Source: Brevibacterium sp. CBA3109 (GTDB taxonomy: Bacteria; Actinomycetota; Actinomycetes; Actinomycetales; Brevibacteriaceae). From it: a stretch of DNA of 64,000 bases. Each line of letters starts with the position of its first letter. Within the stretch, counting starts at the first letter, position 1. Positions 29,701 through 37,655 of the stretch are shown piece by piece. A program made the translations under genes and the position numbers. The DNA lies in the NCBI RefSeq assembly GCF_040256645.1, contig NZ_CP158281.1:2046001-2110000 (forward strand). The letters run 5' to 3'. The notes under the pieces were generated by a model that saw nothing but the letters and a program-made list of their open reading frames with translations, was not told where the DNA came from and did no database searches.

Positions 29701-30188
29701 ATCATGAAGACCGGCACCATCGGCAGGCACAGCGCGATGATGATCGCGGAGAGGACATCGGTGAAGAGGATTCGTATCAGCAGTGTCAGGGGAACCACCG
29801 CTGCGGCACTCAGCGCCGGCACCACGGTCGTGAAGTAGTCGTCGAGGTCGTCGATGCCGCGTGTGACGGTGACTGCGGTGTTCATTCGCGGCTGGCCGGG
29901 CCCGGTGAGCAGCGACCTCAGAATCGAAAACCTCAGCCGCTGTTTGTGCGCGGCGGCCAGGGATGTCCCCAGACTGTGGTCCGTCCAGAGGCTCGCCCCC
30001 CGCAGTGCCGCTCCCAGAAGCCCCAGCACCGCCCAGACCGCGACGGGGCTGGAGCCGACGATCAATCGCACCAGAGCCTCGGCGATGAGTACGATGCCGA
30101 CTGCGCGCGACAGAGCGCTGAACAGAGAGAGACAAAACCCGCGCTGGCCACCCGGCAGTTCGAGCAGAATCCGCAGCGGGGACTTCAT
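26745..30188 (-). CDS. cydDC: CydDC fusion: heterodimeric ABC exporter for cytochrome bd assembly
   Basis: A single 1147-residue chain combining CydD and CydC, exporting glutathione or cysteine (or binding haem) as needed to assemble cytochrome bd. Order: membrane domain 1; ABC domain 1 with GASGAGKST, a degenerate signature LSPGQ and VLDEPTAHLDDD; a low-complexity linker with repeated DPATHA; membrane domain 2; ABC domain 2 with GDSGTGKST, SGGQRQR and VLDEPTAHLDDE. The LSPGQ site makes one ATP site asymmetric, as in many exporters. ATG 30188 overlaps the cydB stop by 4 bp. The fusion is common in actinobacteria. The 3' end overlaps sepH. Confidence 0.95.
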   Translation of the reverse strand: MKSPLRILLELPGGQRGFCLSLFSALSRAVGIVLIAEALVRLIVGSSPVAVWAVLGLLGAALRGASLWTDHSLGTSLAAAHKQRLRFSILRSLLTGPGQPRMNTAVTVTRGIDDLDDYFTTVVPALSAAAVVPLTLLIRILFTDVLSAIIIALCLPMVPVFMILIGRFTEASTAASTTALERLSDHLAELAEGLPVLIGLGRSKDHARALRTLGEKYHSANLATLRIAFLSSLALELIATISVALVAVVIGLRLVSGTMDLSSGLFVLLLAPECFTPLRELGAGYHASENGREARDRAHALIAGTDSASRKGFDCDDAARDDAAGAQHRVIYPNGTTIEWNGDFPTAPGITAVRGASGAGKSTILAALTGQLPDRATTTTTPHRVAFVPQSPRIFGATIGAELDAYGLPHSQQGTALRGARLPEDSMLSTSALSPGQLRRLAFVRVVHLVEGEAEALVLDEPTAHLDDDNAAIIIDMIVEAAARVRVVLASHDDRVVALAEDEIVPRKTSVSTHAAASVQERGQDAASDADLRNRAAAATLADPATHADPATHADPAVGTVPAVPSGLVPTGRSQSADMVSEDHSSSIKVQIATLRRRWSLLRSSMPLVTPNMMIALLASCASSLAAIALTAVSAWLIVEASYQPPIMILMVAIVGVRFFGLSRSVLLYLSRLKLHSAIFASLGRLRSRLWEHFAAVGMGDRKLLTSDAALRTMVSDADDVRDLIPRTLFAPVASCLVFLAVLIAAWALDPTTLPVFLGLGALNLVLLPAAVIRSESGLARRVRTVRNRILSVLARALNAKTDLRANRADGTVLTVLSREEQELQRAQRRSSHHLGFAQLWLQLSTVGAAMLIAMTSSAPTEIRAVVVLIALGSADVFSQSLLAFRALPTLGAVLDRIPALSPAPSGPPAGDHSGKHPDATALTGLELEGITVGWEASPVVEHVDLRAQRGRWTVLHGDSGTGKSTMLSVLLRFLDPWSGSYRAEDEAGHETDVLGLTPADLAGRIAWCPQEAHIFRSTVRGNLAIARREAPTSEEMCAALTSAGLGEWADQAGLDLWVGDHGAEVSGGQRQRLAVARTLLSGAEVLVLDEPTAHLDDEMAHRLVNDLRKSLGSHAVVMVTHDRSLIADDDRLVELGGELSRASSRT
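28522..28575. repeat. 18-bp tandem repeat inside the cydDC linker
   Basis: Two exact copies of an 18-bp unit (GGGTCGGCGTGTGTCGCT) and a third, degenerate one. The length keeps the reading frame and encodes ADPATH-type hexapeptides in the linker joining the CydD and CydC halves. Repeat number is likely to vary between strains. Confidence 0.85.
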
Positions 30189-31207
30189 GATCTGATCGCC
30201 ACCGGCACACGGTGTGCCTCGGGGATGTGCGTCTCGGCAATCCTGCCCAGGAACATGCGATAGCTGAAAATCTGGTAGCCGATGATGATCGGCAGGCAGA
30301 TCGCGGTCACCACCAGCATCACGGTGAGGGTGTAATCCGACGAGGACGCCGAGGCGATGGTCAGCGAGTTCGCCGAGTCCAGAGTTGACGGCAGCACGTT
30401 GGGATAGGCTCCGGCGAACACAGCGAAGAGCCCGGACACCAGGTAGATCCCGTGCAGCACGAAGGCTGCCTTCTCCGCCCCGGAACGCACAGCAAAGTAC
30501 GCCGCCCCCAGAGCGATCACCGCTGCAACGACCACGGCGACAAGCCACGGGCGCTGGGCGATGGAGAGGCCGAACCAGACGAGGAAGCCGATCGAGGCGG
30601 GCAACAGCAGCCTCCGGGCCCAGCGCTGCGCCTTCTCTCGTATGTCACCCTGCGTCTTCAGACCCAGGAAGATGAGGCCGTGGACGAGGGCGAAGCCGAC
30701 CCCTCCCAGACCACCGAAGACTGCAGGCCACCCCATCCAGGCGAAGGCCCCACCCACGATGTCCCCGTTGCTATTCAGCGGCAGTCCGCTGGAGGTGATG
30801 GCGAGCATGGCACCGATGAAGAACGCGATTCCAGCCGATCCGGCTGCCATCGCCCAGGTCCAGAAGGACTTCCACGCCTGGCTGTGTCCCTTGCCGCGGT
30901 ATTCGATGGCGACGGCGCGGAAGATCAATGCCAGCAGACACAGTGTCAGCGGTATGTAGAGGGCGCTGAACAGGGAGGCATACCAGTGTGGGAAGGCGGC
31001 GAAGGTCGCCCCGGCCGCGGTGATCAGCCATACCTCGTTGCCGTCCCAGGTCGGCCCGATCGTGTTGAGCAGCACCCGCTTCTGCCGTTCGGTCCGGCTC
31101 AGCACCGGCATCAGCATTCCGACTCCGAGGTCGAAGCCGTCGAGGAACAGGTACCCCATCCACAGCACGATGATGAGGACGAACCAGATCGTGGCAAGAA
31201 TTTCCAT
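30185..31207 (-). CDS. cydB: Cytochrome bd ubiquinol/menaquinol oxidase subunit II
   Basis: A 340-residue integral membrane protein with about nine transmembrane helices that pairs with CydA. Family sequence is clear at the N-terminus (WMGYLFLDGFDLGVGML) and in GPTWDGNEVWLI and FRAVAIEYRGK. AGGAG precedes ATG 31207. It lies 12 bp after cydA and overlaps cydDC by 4 bp, so the order cydA-cydB-cydDC is one operon. Confidence 0.97.
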   Translation of the reverse strand: MEILATIWFVLIIVLWMGYLFLDGFDLGVGMLMPVLSRTERQKRVLLNTIGPTWDGNEVWLITAAGATFAAFPHWYASLFSALYIPLTLCLLALIFRAVAIEYRGKGHSQAWKSFWTWAMAAGSAGIAFFIGAMLAITSSGLPLNSNGDIVGGAFAWMGWPAVFGGLGGVGFALVHGLIFLGLKTQGDIREKAQRWARRLLLPASIGFLVWFGLSIAQRPWLVAVVVAAVIALGAAYFAVRSGAEKAAFVLHGIYLVSGLFAVFAGAYPNVLPSTLDSANSLTIASASSSDYTLTVMLVVTAICLPIIIGYQIFSYRMFLGRIAETHIPEAHRVPVAIRS

Positions 31208-31219
31208 CGTGTCTTCTCC

Positions 31220-32791
31220 TCAGTACGCGAACGACAGGACGTCGTCTTCGTCGTTCGTGATCCGCGGGGTGTGGTTGGTCTTCGTGACCTCGGGCATCGC
31301 CGAGGCGACTCCTCCCCTGATGTAGACGATGAGCAGCCGCAGTTCGACGACCATGAGAATGCCGTAGACGAGGCTGAGGCTGATCAGCGAGAACAGCAGC
31401 ATTGCTGGCGTGAGTTGGGGCGACAGTGCTGCCTGGGTGAACATGTACACACCGTCGAGTTGAGCAGGATTCGGCGCGACCACGAACGGCTGGCGCCCCA
31501 TCTCGGTGAAGATCCAGCCGGCGGAGTTCGCGATGAATGGTGCAGTCACGGACAGGAGCGCACCGCGCATCAGCCAGGGCGAGGCAGGAACGGTGCCCTT
31601 GCGGGTCAGCCACAGCCCCAGAGCGCTGACTCCGGCGGCGATCATGCCGAACCCGATCATCATCCTGAATCCCCAGTAGGTGACGATCATGATTGGCTGG
31701 TAGTCGATCTTCTCGCCGGAGTGCTGCCCGTAGCGTTCGTCCTCGGGCAGGTGGGTACCGTACTTATCCTGATAGTCAGGAAGCAGTGTCGTCACTCCGT
31801 GGACCGGAGTGTTGAAGTCGCCCTTGGCGAGGAAGGACAGCAGGCCGGGGATCTCGAACACGTTCTCAACTCCATCGCAGTCGTTGGAGGAGGGATCTCC
31901 GATCGTGAGCACCGAGAACTCTGTCCCATCGTGGCAAGCAGCCTCGGCTGAGGCCATCTTCATGGGCTGCTGTTCGAACATGAGCTTCGACTGGATGTCG
32001 CCGGTGATCGCCAGTCCGAGGAATGCGACGATGCCGACTACCGCACCGATGCGCAGGGACCGGATCCACACCTGGTGGTCAATGGCATCTCTTCCGGGCA
32101 CATCGGGGGCGGAGCCGACGAGGACCTTCCCGTCGGGCCCGATCGCGTCAATGCCGTCCTTGCGTCGGCGATACAGGTGATACCAGGAAATTCCGAGCAG
32201 GAAGCTGCCGCCGACCGCGAGTGCACCGCACAGCGTGTGAGTGTAGGCAGCAATCGCCGTGTTGTTCGTCATCACCGCCCAGACGTCGGTCATCACTGCT
32301 TGGCCGTCAACCAATTCGACCCCGACCGGGTGCTGCATCCAGGAGTTCGCAACGATGATGAAGTAGGCGGAGATCCATGATCCGATCACGGCGCACCAGA
32401 GGCTGCCCAAGTGAACCGCACGCGGGAGCCTGCCCCAGCCGAAGATCCAGAGTCCGAGGAATGTGGACTCCAGGAAGAACGCGAGCAGCGCCTCCAGCGC
32501 CAGCGGCGCACCGAATACGTCCCCCACGAACCGAGAGTATTCGCTCCAGGCCATACCGAATTGAAACTCTTGGACCAGACCCGTCGCCACGCCCATGATG
32601 AAGTTGATGAGGAAGAGCTTCCCGAAGAACTTGGTGCTGCGCAGGTACATCTCGTTGCCCGTGCGGTGGTACATGGTCTGCAGTATCGCGACCAGCATGC
32701 CGAGACCGAGGGTGAGCGGGACCATCCAGAAGTGATAGACGGTGGTGATGCCGAATTGCCAGCGCCCGATGAGAACCGGATCCAGGTCCAT
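31220..32791 (-). CDS. cydA: Cytochrome bd oxidase subunit I
   Basis: The haem-bearing subunit of the high-affinity terminal oxidase that reduces oxygen with quinol. The 523-residue protein starts MDLDPVLIGRWQFGITTVYH, where H20 corresponds to the haem b595 ligand; GRQPFVV marks the haem b558/Q-loop end. Nine transmembrane helices are expected. The Q-loop appears to be the short type usual outside the proteobacteria. It is the first gene of the operon, and two BlaI-like operators lie 28-61 bp upstream of its start. Confidence 0.97.
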   Translation of the reverse strand: MDLDPVLIGRWQFGITTVYHFWMVPLTLGLGMLVAILQTMYHRTGNEMYLRSTKFFGKLFLINFIMGVATGLVQEFQFGMAWSEYSRFVGDVFGAPLALEALLAFFLESTFLGLWIFGWGRLPRAVHLGSLWCAVIGSWISAYFIIVANSWMQHPVGVELVDGQAVMTDVWAVMTNNTAIAAYTHTLCGALAVGGSFLLGISWYHLYRRRKDGIDAIGPDGKVLVGSAPDVPGRDAIDHQVWIRSLRIGAVVGIVAFLGLAITGDIQSKLMFEQQPMKMASAEAACHDGTEFSVLTIGDPSSNDCDGVENVFEIPGLLSFLAKGDFNTPVHGVTTLLPDYQDKYGTHLPEDERYGQHSGEKIDYQPIMIVTYWGFRMMIGFGMIAAGVSALGLWLTRKGTVPASPWLMRGALLSVTAPFIANSAGWIFTEMGRQPFVVAPNPAQLDGVYMFTQAALSPQLTPAMLLFSLISLSLVYGILMVVELRLLIVYIRGGVASAMPEVTKTNHTPRITNDEDDVLSFAY

Positions 32792-32818
32792 GGGTACTCC
32801 GTTCGTGGAAGACCAATT

Positions 32819-32852
32819 TTCTACAACGCGTAGAATTCTACATCGCGTAGAA
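32819..32852. promoter_or_regulatory. Two abutting 17-bp inverted repeats upstream of cydA
   Basis: TTCTACAACGCGTAGAA (32819-32835) is immediately followed by TTCTACATCGCGTAGAA (32836-32852). Each has perfect 6-bp arms TTCTAC/GTAGAA around five bases. The pair lies 28 bp upstream of the cydA start and shares the TAC...GTA core of known BlaI/MecI operators. A blaI-family gene is divergently encoded 230 bp away. Repression of cydA by that protein is inferred. Confidence 0.75.
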
Positions 32853-33081
32853 ACATTTGCGGCAATATTCTGCCGGCTGAGATCTGCCGTCCCAGATTCC
32901 GCGTCAGTGCCCGCTAGCGTTCACTCCACTTCCACGTGGCGTGCACATCCCCGGTGTGACCAAAAGGTGCTACACCAGCGGCCACGAAGCGGATCACGGG
33001 CGGTTTCACATGGAATTCGACAGCCAGTAGAGATAGACTGAACTGGCAAGAAGAGCCATCTCTTCGAAGGACAAGGACACC
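32853..33081. other. Divergent promoter region between cydA and the blaI-like gene
   Basis: A 229-bp gap without a reading frame. The tandem operators are at its cydA end. At the blaI end I see no exact TTCTAC/GTAGAA pair, so autoregulation is not evident from the sequence. Confidence 0.45.
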
Positions 33082-33444
33082 GTGGGAACACTGGGCGAAC
33101 TCGAACGCAGCGTCATGGACGCCATCTGGGTACATGATGATGGATTGAGCGCGGCCGAACTCCGCGATGTGCTGGCAGCACGCGACCTCGCACTGACCAC
33201 CGTCCACACCGTCCTCACCCGGCTGGAGAAGAAGGGCTTCGTCACTCGCGACCGCAGCATCCGCCCACATCGCTACCTCGCGGTTTCGACGCGCGAAGAC
33301 CATGTCGCAGAGCTGATGACCGAAGTCCTGTCACAGGCTCCGGATCGCCAGGCCGTTCTTGCCCGATTCCTCGGCACCGTGTCGGAGGCCGATACGAAGG
33401 CTCTGCGCAATTTGCTGGGACGCAATCACTCGACCAACTCCTGA
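33082..33444 (+). CDS. BlaI/MecI/CopY family transcriptional repressor
   Basis: A 120-residue winged-helix protein. The N-terminal half carries the family pattern LGELERSVMDAIW, AAELRDVL, TTVHTVLTRLEKKGFV and the wing VTRDRSIRPHRYLA; the C-terminal half is the short dimerisation helix pair. It starts with GTG 33082 behind AAGGACAAGGA. An M56 peptidase follows by 18 bp, the classic BlaI-BlaR pairing in which the peptidase relieves repression. The nearest matching operators are upstream of cydA, not of a beta-lactamase. Confidence 0.93.
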   Translation: MGTLGELERSVMDAIWVHDDGLSAAELRDVLAARDLALTTVHTVLTRLEKKGFVTRDRSIRPHRYLAVSTREDHVAELMTEVLSQAPDRQAVLARFLGTVSEADTKALRNLLGRNHSTNS

Positions 33445-33462
33445 AGCAGGTCGTTTTCGAGC

Positions 33463-34356
33463 ATGAGCATCGTGGGATCCGTCCTCGCGGTACTTGCATT
33501 TCTCTTAGCGTGGCCGGTTCCGGCCGCGCTCTCCCGTTTTCGGGGAGACCCTATTTCGAAGGTCATCTTGTGGCAGGCCGTCGGCCTTTCCGGTGGCCTC
33601 TCACTCATCGGAACAGCGCTGGCTTTCGCTGTTGCCCCCGCCTCGCGCAGCCTGCCTGAGGGGCTTTGGCAGCTTGCCAGAGGACAGTCGCACGCTCATC
33701 TCACTGTCTTCGCCTGGATTTTCCTCATCATCGCGGTGGCACTCATCGGACGACTGTTGGGATGCCTCGCCCTGACGTTCTACTCCGCGCGCAAGACTCG
33801 AATTCGCCATGATGAGATCCTGCATCTGCTCAGCGAACCGTCCGCGACGTACTCGGATACGCGGATCATCACGACCGATGAGGCTGTCGCCTATTGCCTG
33901 CCCCAGGGTCCGCGCAAAGGCACTACGGTGCTCTCAACCGGGTTGCTCGAAGTCCTCAGCGAGGACGAGCGCACGGCCGTCATCGCCCATGAGAGAGCTC
34001 ATCTGGACTTCCGCCACGACGTGCTCGTGATTCCCTTCGCCGCGTGGCACCGTGCTTTGCCGTTCTTCTCGGCCACCGCGATCGGCCTCAACTCCGTCAA
34101 TGGCCTGATTGAACTCATGGCCGATGACCAAGCGCGCGAAGATGTCGATCCGGCGATTCTGTCGCTGGCAGTGCGTGAAGCGGCACGCATCAGCCCCGAA
34201 CATCGCAGCGATCTCTCGGACCAGCGGATCGACCGTCTCTCACGGCCCCTGGACCCTGCGCGGGTGCCGGTGCGCGTGACGTCGACCCTCGTAGCATTGG
34301 GCTTGCTGCTCGCCCCCAGCCTGTTGCTCTTCGTCCCCATCGCTCCCGGATTCTGA
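33463..34356 (+). CDS. M56 family membrane metallopeptidase (BlaR/MecR-like protease part)
   Basis: A 297-residue integral membrane zinc peptidase. There are three to four transmembrane segments (near residues 5-25, 40-60, 80-105 and the C-terminal 275-297) and a cytoplasmic catalytic site HERAH (in VIAHERAHLDFRHD), with a downstream glutamate candidate in NGLIELMADDQA. Unlike BlaR1 it has no penicillin-binding sensor domain, so the signal is unknown. It forms an operon with the repressor gene. Confidence 0.9.
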   Translation: MSIVGSVLAVLAFLLAWPVPAALSRFRGDPISKVILWQAVGLSGGLSLIGTALAFAVAPASRSLPEGLWQLARGQSHAHLTVFAWIFLIIAVALIGRLLGCLALTFYSARKTRIRHDEILHLLSEPSATYSDTRIITTDEAVAYCLPQGPRKGTTVLSTGLLEVLSEDERTAVIAHERAHLDFRHDVLVIPFAAWHRALPFFSATAIGLNSVNGLIELMADDQAREDVDPAILSLAVREAARISPEHRSDLSDQRIDRLSRPLDPARVPVRVTSTLVALGLLLAPSLLLFVPIAPGF

Positions 34357-34370
34357 CTCGCCGCGCCACT

Positions 34371-34412
34371 CCGGTGGACCCTCCGGAGCCCACCGGTTCG
34401 ACTCCCGGAGGG
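34371..34412. terminator. Hairpin region between the M56 and parE genes
   Basis: CCGGTGG (34371-34377) pairs with CCACCGG (34390-34396), and CCCTCCGGAG (34379-34388) can instead pair with CTCCCGGAGGG (34402-34412) with one bulge. It lies between converging stop codons and probably terminates both genes. Confidence 0.45.
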
Positions 34413-34426
34413 CTCACATGCTTGAC

Positions 34427-36538
34427 TCAGCTATCGATGCGTTCGGCGTCGAGAACAGCGGCTCCCGAGACGATGAAGTCTTTTCGCGGGCCGACAGACG
34501 AGCCCATCAGAAGCTCGAAGGTGTTCTCTGCCGCCTCGGCGTCGGCCATTGTGACCCGACGCAGTGTGCGCATGCTCGGGTCCATCGTGGTCTCCGCCAA
34601 CTGGTCGGCATCCATCTCGCCAAGTCCCTTGTAGCGCTGGATGGGTTCCTTGTACGTCTTCTTCGACTTCTCCAGCTTCTTCAGCAGTGCATGGAGTTCT
34701 GCCTCGCTGTACGTGTAGATGACGTCGTTGCGCGTGCCCCGCTTCGTGACCACCTCCACACGGTGCAGGGGCGGCACAGCCGCGAACACTCGTCCCTGTT
34801 CGACCAGTGGCTTCATATAACGGAAGAACAGGGTCAGCAGCAGGGTGCGGATGTGAGCGCCGTCGACGTCAGCATCGGTCATGATGATGACACGTCCGTA
34901 GCGGGCCACATCAATGTCGAAGCTGCGGCCGGACCCGGCCCCGATGACCTGGATCAGAGCAGCACATTCGACGTTGGCCAACATGTCCGACAACGACGCC
35001 TTCTGCACGTTGAGGATCTTGCCGCGGATCGGAAACAGTGCCTGATGGTCGGAGTTGCGAGCAGCTTTCGCGGTTCCCATCGCGGAGTCACCCTCGACGA
35101 TGAACAACTCCGTGTTCTCCACCCCGTTGTCACGGCAGTCGTAGAGTTTGGCTGGCAGAGACGACGCTTCAAGCGCAGTTTTGCGACGCTGGTTCTCTTT
35201 GTGTGTGCGGGCCGAGATGCGCGACTTGAGCTCTGCAACCACCTTCTCCATGAGGACGGCAGCCTGTTGCTTCTCTGCGCGCTTGGTCGAAGACAGGATT
35301 TCGCCCAGCTGCTTCTCAACCGTTTTTGCCACGATCTGTTTGACCGCAGCCGTACCCAGGACTTCCTTGGTCTGCCCTTCGAACTGAGGCTCGGCCAACT
35401 GCACCGTGATCACAGCGGTCAGACCGGCCAGGACGTCGTCTTTCTCGAGCTTGTCCTTGCCCAGCTTGAGTTTGCGGGCGTTGGCCTCGACGGCCTTGCG
35501 CATGGCCTTGAGGCTGGCCTGTTCGAAGCCTGCCAAGTGGGTTCCGCCGTGGGGAGTGGACACGACGTTGACGAAGGACTTGACCTTCGTGTCATAGCCC
35601 GTCCCCCACCGCAGGGCGATGTCAACGCCGACTTCGCGCTCGACCTCTTTCGAAACCAGGTGACCCGAGGAGTCGAGCACCGGTACTGTCTCGCTGAACT
35701 TTCCAGTGTCCTGCAGACGCCAAGTGTCAGTAATCGGAGGGTCAATCGAGAGATGGTCGACGAATTCGGTGATGCCGCCGTCGAAGCGGAAAACCTCGAG
35801 GCGTTCGGCGATAACCTCGCCAGTCTCGTCACGAGCGACTCCACGACGGTCTTCGATCCGCAGCTCGAGCCCAGGTACGAGGAACGCCGTCTGGCGTGCA
35901 CGCTCGACGAGGTGCTGGTAGTCGAACTGGGCTTTGGACAGGAAGATCTGCGGGTCAGCCCAATACTGAACGCGGGTGCCCGTGACTCCCCTCTTCGCCT
36001 TCCGGACGACGTCGAGTCCGGTCGGCTCCTGAAATTCTTCGAACGGGTTGTCGGGGCCGGGCTGGCCGGAGGAATCGTCGAAACGTCCCGGCACACCTCG
36101 ATGGAAGGACATCTTGTGAACCTTCGATCCGCGTGTGACTTCGACATCGAGCCGGGCGGAGAGTGCGTTGACGACGGAGGCACCGACGCCATGGAGACCA
36201 CCGGACGCGGCATAAGAACTGCCACCGAACTTGCCTCCGGCATGGAGTTTGGTCAGGACCACCTCGACGCCGGTCAACCCGGTCTTGGGCTCGATGTCCA
36301 CGGGGATGCCCCGTCCGCTGTCCGTGACCGCCACCGAACCATCAGGTTCGAGTTCGATGAGGATCGACTTGCCGAAGCCGCCCAGAGCCTCATCGACGGC
36401 ATTGTCGATGATCTCCCACAGGCAGTGCATCAGCCCTCGGGAATCCGTGGTCCCGATGTACATGCCCGGGCGTTTGCGAACTGCCTCGAGGCCCGACAAC
36501 ACCGACAGATGCCTGGCGCCGTAACTTTCCTCTTCCAC
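34427..36538 (-). CDS. parE: Type IIA topoisomerase B subunit (topoisomerase IV ParE / GyrB-like)
   Basis: The 703-residue ATPase subunit of a type IIA topoisomerase. The GHKL ATPase domain has RPGMYIGTT, EIIDNAVDEA, DSGRGIPVD and GGLHGVGASVVNAL; the TOPRIM domain has EGDSA and DADVDGAHIRTLLL with PIRGKILNVQKA between. It starts with GTG behind AGAGGAAG. The location beside sigA, away from dnaN-recF-gyrA, supports ParE rather than GyrB, as in many actinobacteria. The A-subunit gene is not in this window. Confidence 0.9.
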   Translation of the reverse strand: MEEESYGARHLSVLSGLEAVRKRPGMYIGTTDSRGLMHCLWEIIDNAVDEALGGFGKSILIELEPDGSVAVTDSGRGIPVDIEPKTGLTGVEVVLTKLHAGGKFGGSSYAASGGLHGVGASVVNALSARLDVEVTRGSKVHKMSFHRGVPGRFDDSSGQPGPDNPFEEFQEPTGLDVVRKAKRGVTGTRVQYWADPQIFLSKAQFDYQHLVERARQTAFLVPGLELRIEDRRGVARDETGEVIAERLEVFRFDGGITEFVDHLSIDPPITDTWRLQDTGKFSETVPVLDSSGHLVSKEVEREVGVDIALRWGTGYDTKVKSFVNVVSTPHGGTHLAGFEQASLKAMRKAVEANARKLKLGKDKLEKDDVLAGLTAVITVQLAEPQFEGQTKEVLGTAAVKQIVAKTVEKQLGEILSSTKRAEKQQAAVLMEKVVAELKSRISARTHKENQRRKTALEASSLPAKLYDCRDNGVENTELFIVEGDSAMGTAKAARNSDHQALFPIRGKILNVQKASLSDMLANVECAALIQVIGAGSGRSFDIDVARYGRVIIMTDADVDGAHIRTLLLTLFFRYMKPLVEQGRVFAAVPPLHRVEVVTKRGTRNDVIYTYSEAELHALLKKLEKSKKTYKEPIQRYKGLGEMDADQLAETTMDPSMRTLRRVTMADAEAAENTFELLMGSSVGPRKDFIVSGAAVLDAERIDS

Positions 36539-36665
36539 ACGCTTCCTCTCGTTCGATTAAATTCTAATCGCTCAACCCGATCTGTCGATGCCATTGCGAG
36601 CCGTGTCTCGCTCCGATTGCGCCGAATGCCACCGTTGGCGGCATATTTGCTGGAACAATGGCACC

Positions 36666-37487
36666 ATGTCTCCACCTCGCCGCGCTCTGATCCCCGTCCT
36701 GTGCGCCATTCTCGCACTGCAGGGGCTGGCCGGGTGCGGTTCGAACCCGCCTCCACCCGACTCATCCACTCCGGTGGCGCCCGAAGGGATGTCTGACCCC
36801 AAGGGCTCTGAAGCCCGGGACGCCCCGACGACACAGCCCGGAACCGATCTCAGCGGTCGCACCGTCGCCATCGACCCCGGCCACAACGGCGGCAACGCCT
36901 CGCACCCGAACACGATCACTCGCCCGGTGCCCGATGGACGAGGCGGGACCAAGGCGTGCAACACCACGGGAACGGCAACCGACTCCGACTACCCTGAATC
37001 CGACTTCACCTGGGGCGTCGGTCAGAAACTGAAGCACGACCTAGAAGATGCCGGCGCCGAGGTTGTCATGAGTCGCGATGACAACGACAGTGTAGGCCCC
37101 TGCGTCGACGAACGCGGTACATTCGCCGATGACGCCGACCTCATGATCAGCATCCACGCCAACGGAAGCGAATCGACGAAGGCCAAGGGCTTCCATGTCA
37201 TCGTCGCGCAGCCGGGCAGGTCCGAAACAGTCGAAGACGACTCGAACCGCCTCGCCGATGCCATGAGCAAGGCCATGGCTGACCCGTTCACCCCCAACAC
37301 CGCATATGGGAAGAACGCAATCAGCCGGCGCCCCGACTTGGCGGGACTCAACAACGCCTCTGTTCCTGCCGTCATCGTCGAATGTGGTGAGATGCGCAAT
37401 CCCGACGAAGCCAAGACGATGGAATCGAAATCCGGTCAGCAGAAGTACGCTGAAGCGCTGATGCAGGGCATCGTCGACTGGTACTGA
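36666..37487 (+). CDS. N-acetylmuramoyl-L-alanine amidase, lipoprotein
   Basis: A 273-residue zinc amidase (Amidase_3) that cuts the lactyl-peptide bond of peptidoglycan outside the membrane. A signal peptide ends in the lipobox LAGCG with the lipid-carrying C22, then a proline-rich linker to about residue 60. The catalytic domain has DPGHNGG (zinc His), SIHANG (second His) and VIVECGEM (Glu). ATG 36666 is the start that gives a proper lipoprotein signal. It is divergent from parE and converges with sigA. Confidence 0.9.
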   Translation: MSPPRRALIPVLCAILALQGLAGCGSNPPPPDSSTPVAPEGMSDPKGSEARDAPTTQPGTDLSGRTVAIDPGHNGGNASHPNTITRPVPDGRGGTKACNTTGTATDSDYPESDFTWGVGQKLKHDLEDAGAEVVMSRDDNDSVGPCVDERGTFADDADLMISIHANGSESTKAKGFHVIVAQPGRSETVEDDSNRLADAMSKAMADPFTPNTAYGKNAISRRPDLAGLNNASVPAVIVECGEMRNPDEAKTMESKSGQQKYAEALMQGIVDWY

Positions 37488-37563
37488 ACGGTCCTCGAGT
37501 GGTCCTGAGTTTGCGTCGAGCGAACCTGAACGCGTCGGGCTGCACAGGTCATGCAATAGCCAA

Positions 37564-37601
37564 ATCGCCTGCGGTCGCGACAGTTCGCGTCCGCAGGCGA
37601 T
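37564..37601. terminator. Bidirectional terminator between the amidase gene and sigA
   Basis: An 11-bp stem (ATCGCCTGCGG with CCGCAGGCGAT) encloses a second 5-bp stem (CGCGA with TCGCG) and a 4-base loop. It lies between converging genes. Confidence 0.7.
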
Positions 37602-37655
37602 CATGGTCACCGGGCTCATGCCCTGAGGCCGCAGCCATGGCAGGAGACAGTTGTC

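Noticed and set aside
30452-31951. Long plus-strand open frame opposite cydB and cydA
   Set aside because: cydA and cydB are certain; the antisense frame has no recognisable features.
34389-34416. GGTTCGACTCC-like sequence resembling a tRNA T-arm
   Set aside because: No matching acceptor stem, anticodon arm or D-arm lies 70 bases upstream; that space is the end of the M56 gene. The bases are better explained by overlapping terminator stems.
34418-36796. Very long plus-strand open frame opposite parE
   Set aside because: parE on the other strand has unmistakable GHKL and TOPRIM motifs. The antisense frame has low-complexity, shadow-like sequence, typical of high-GC genomes.
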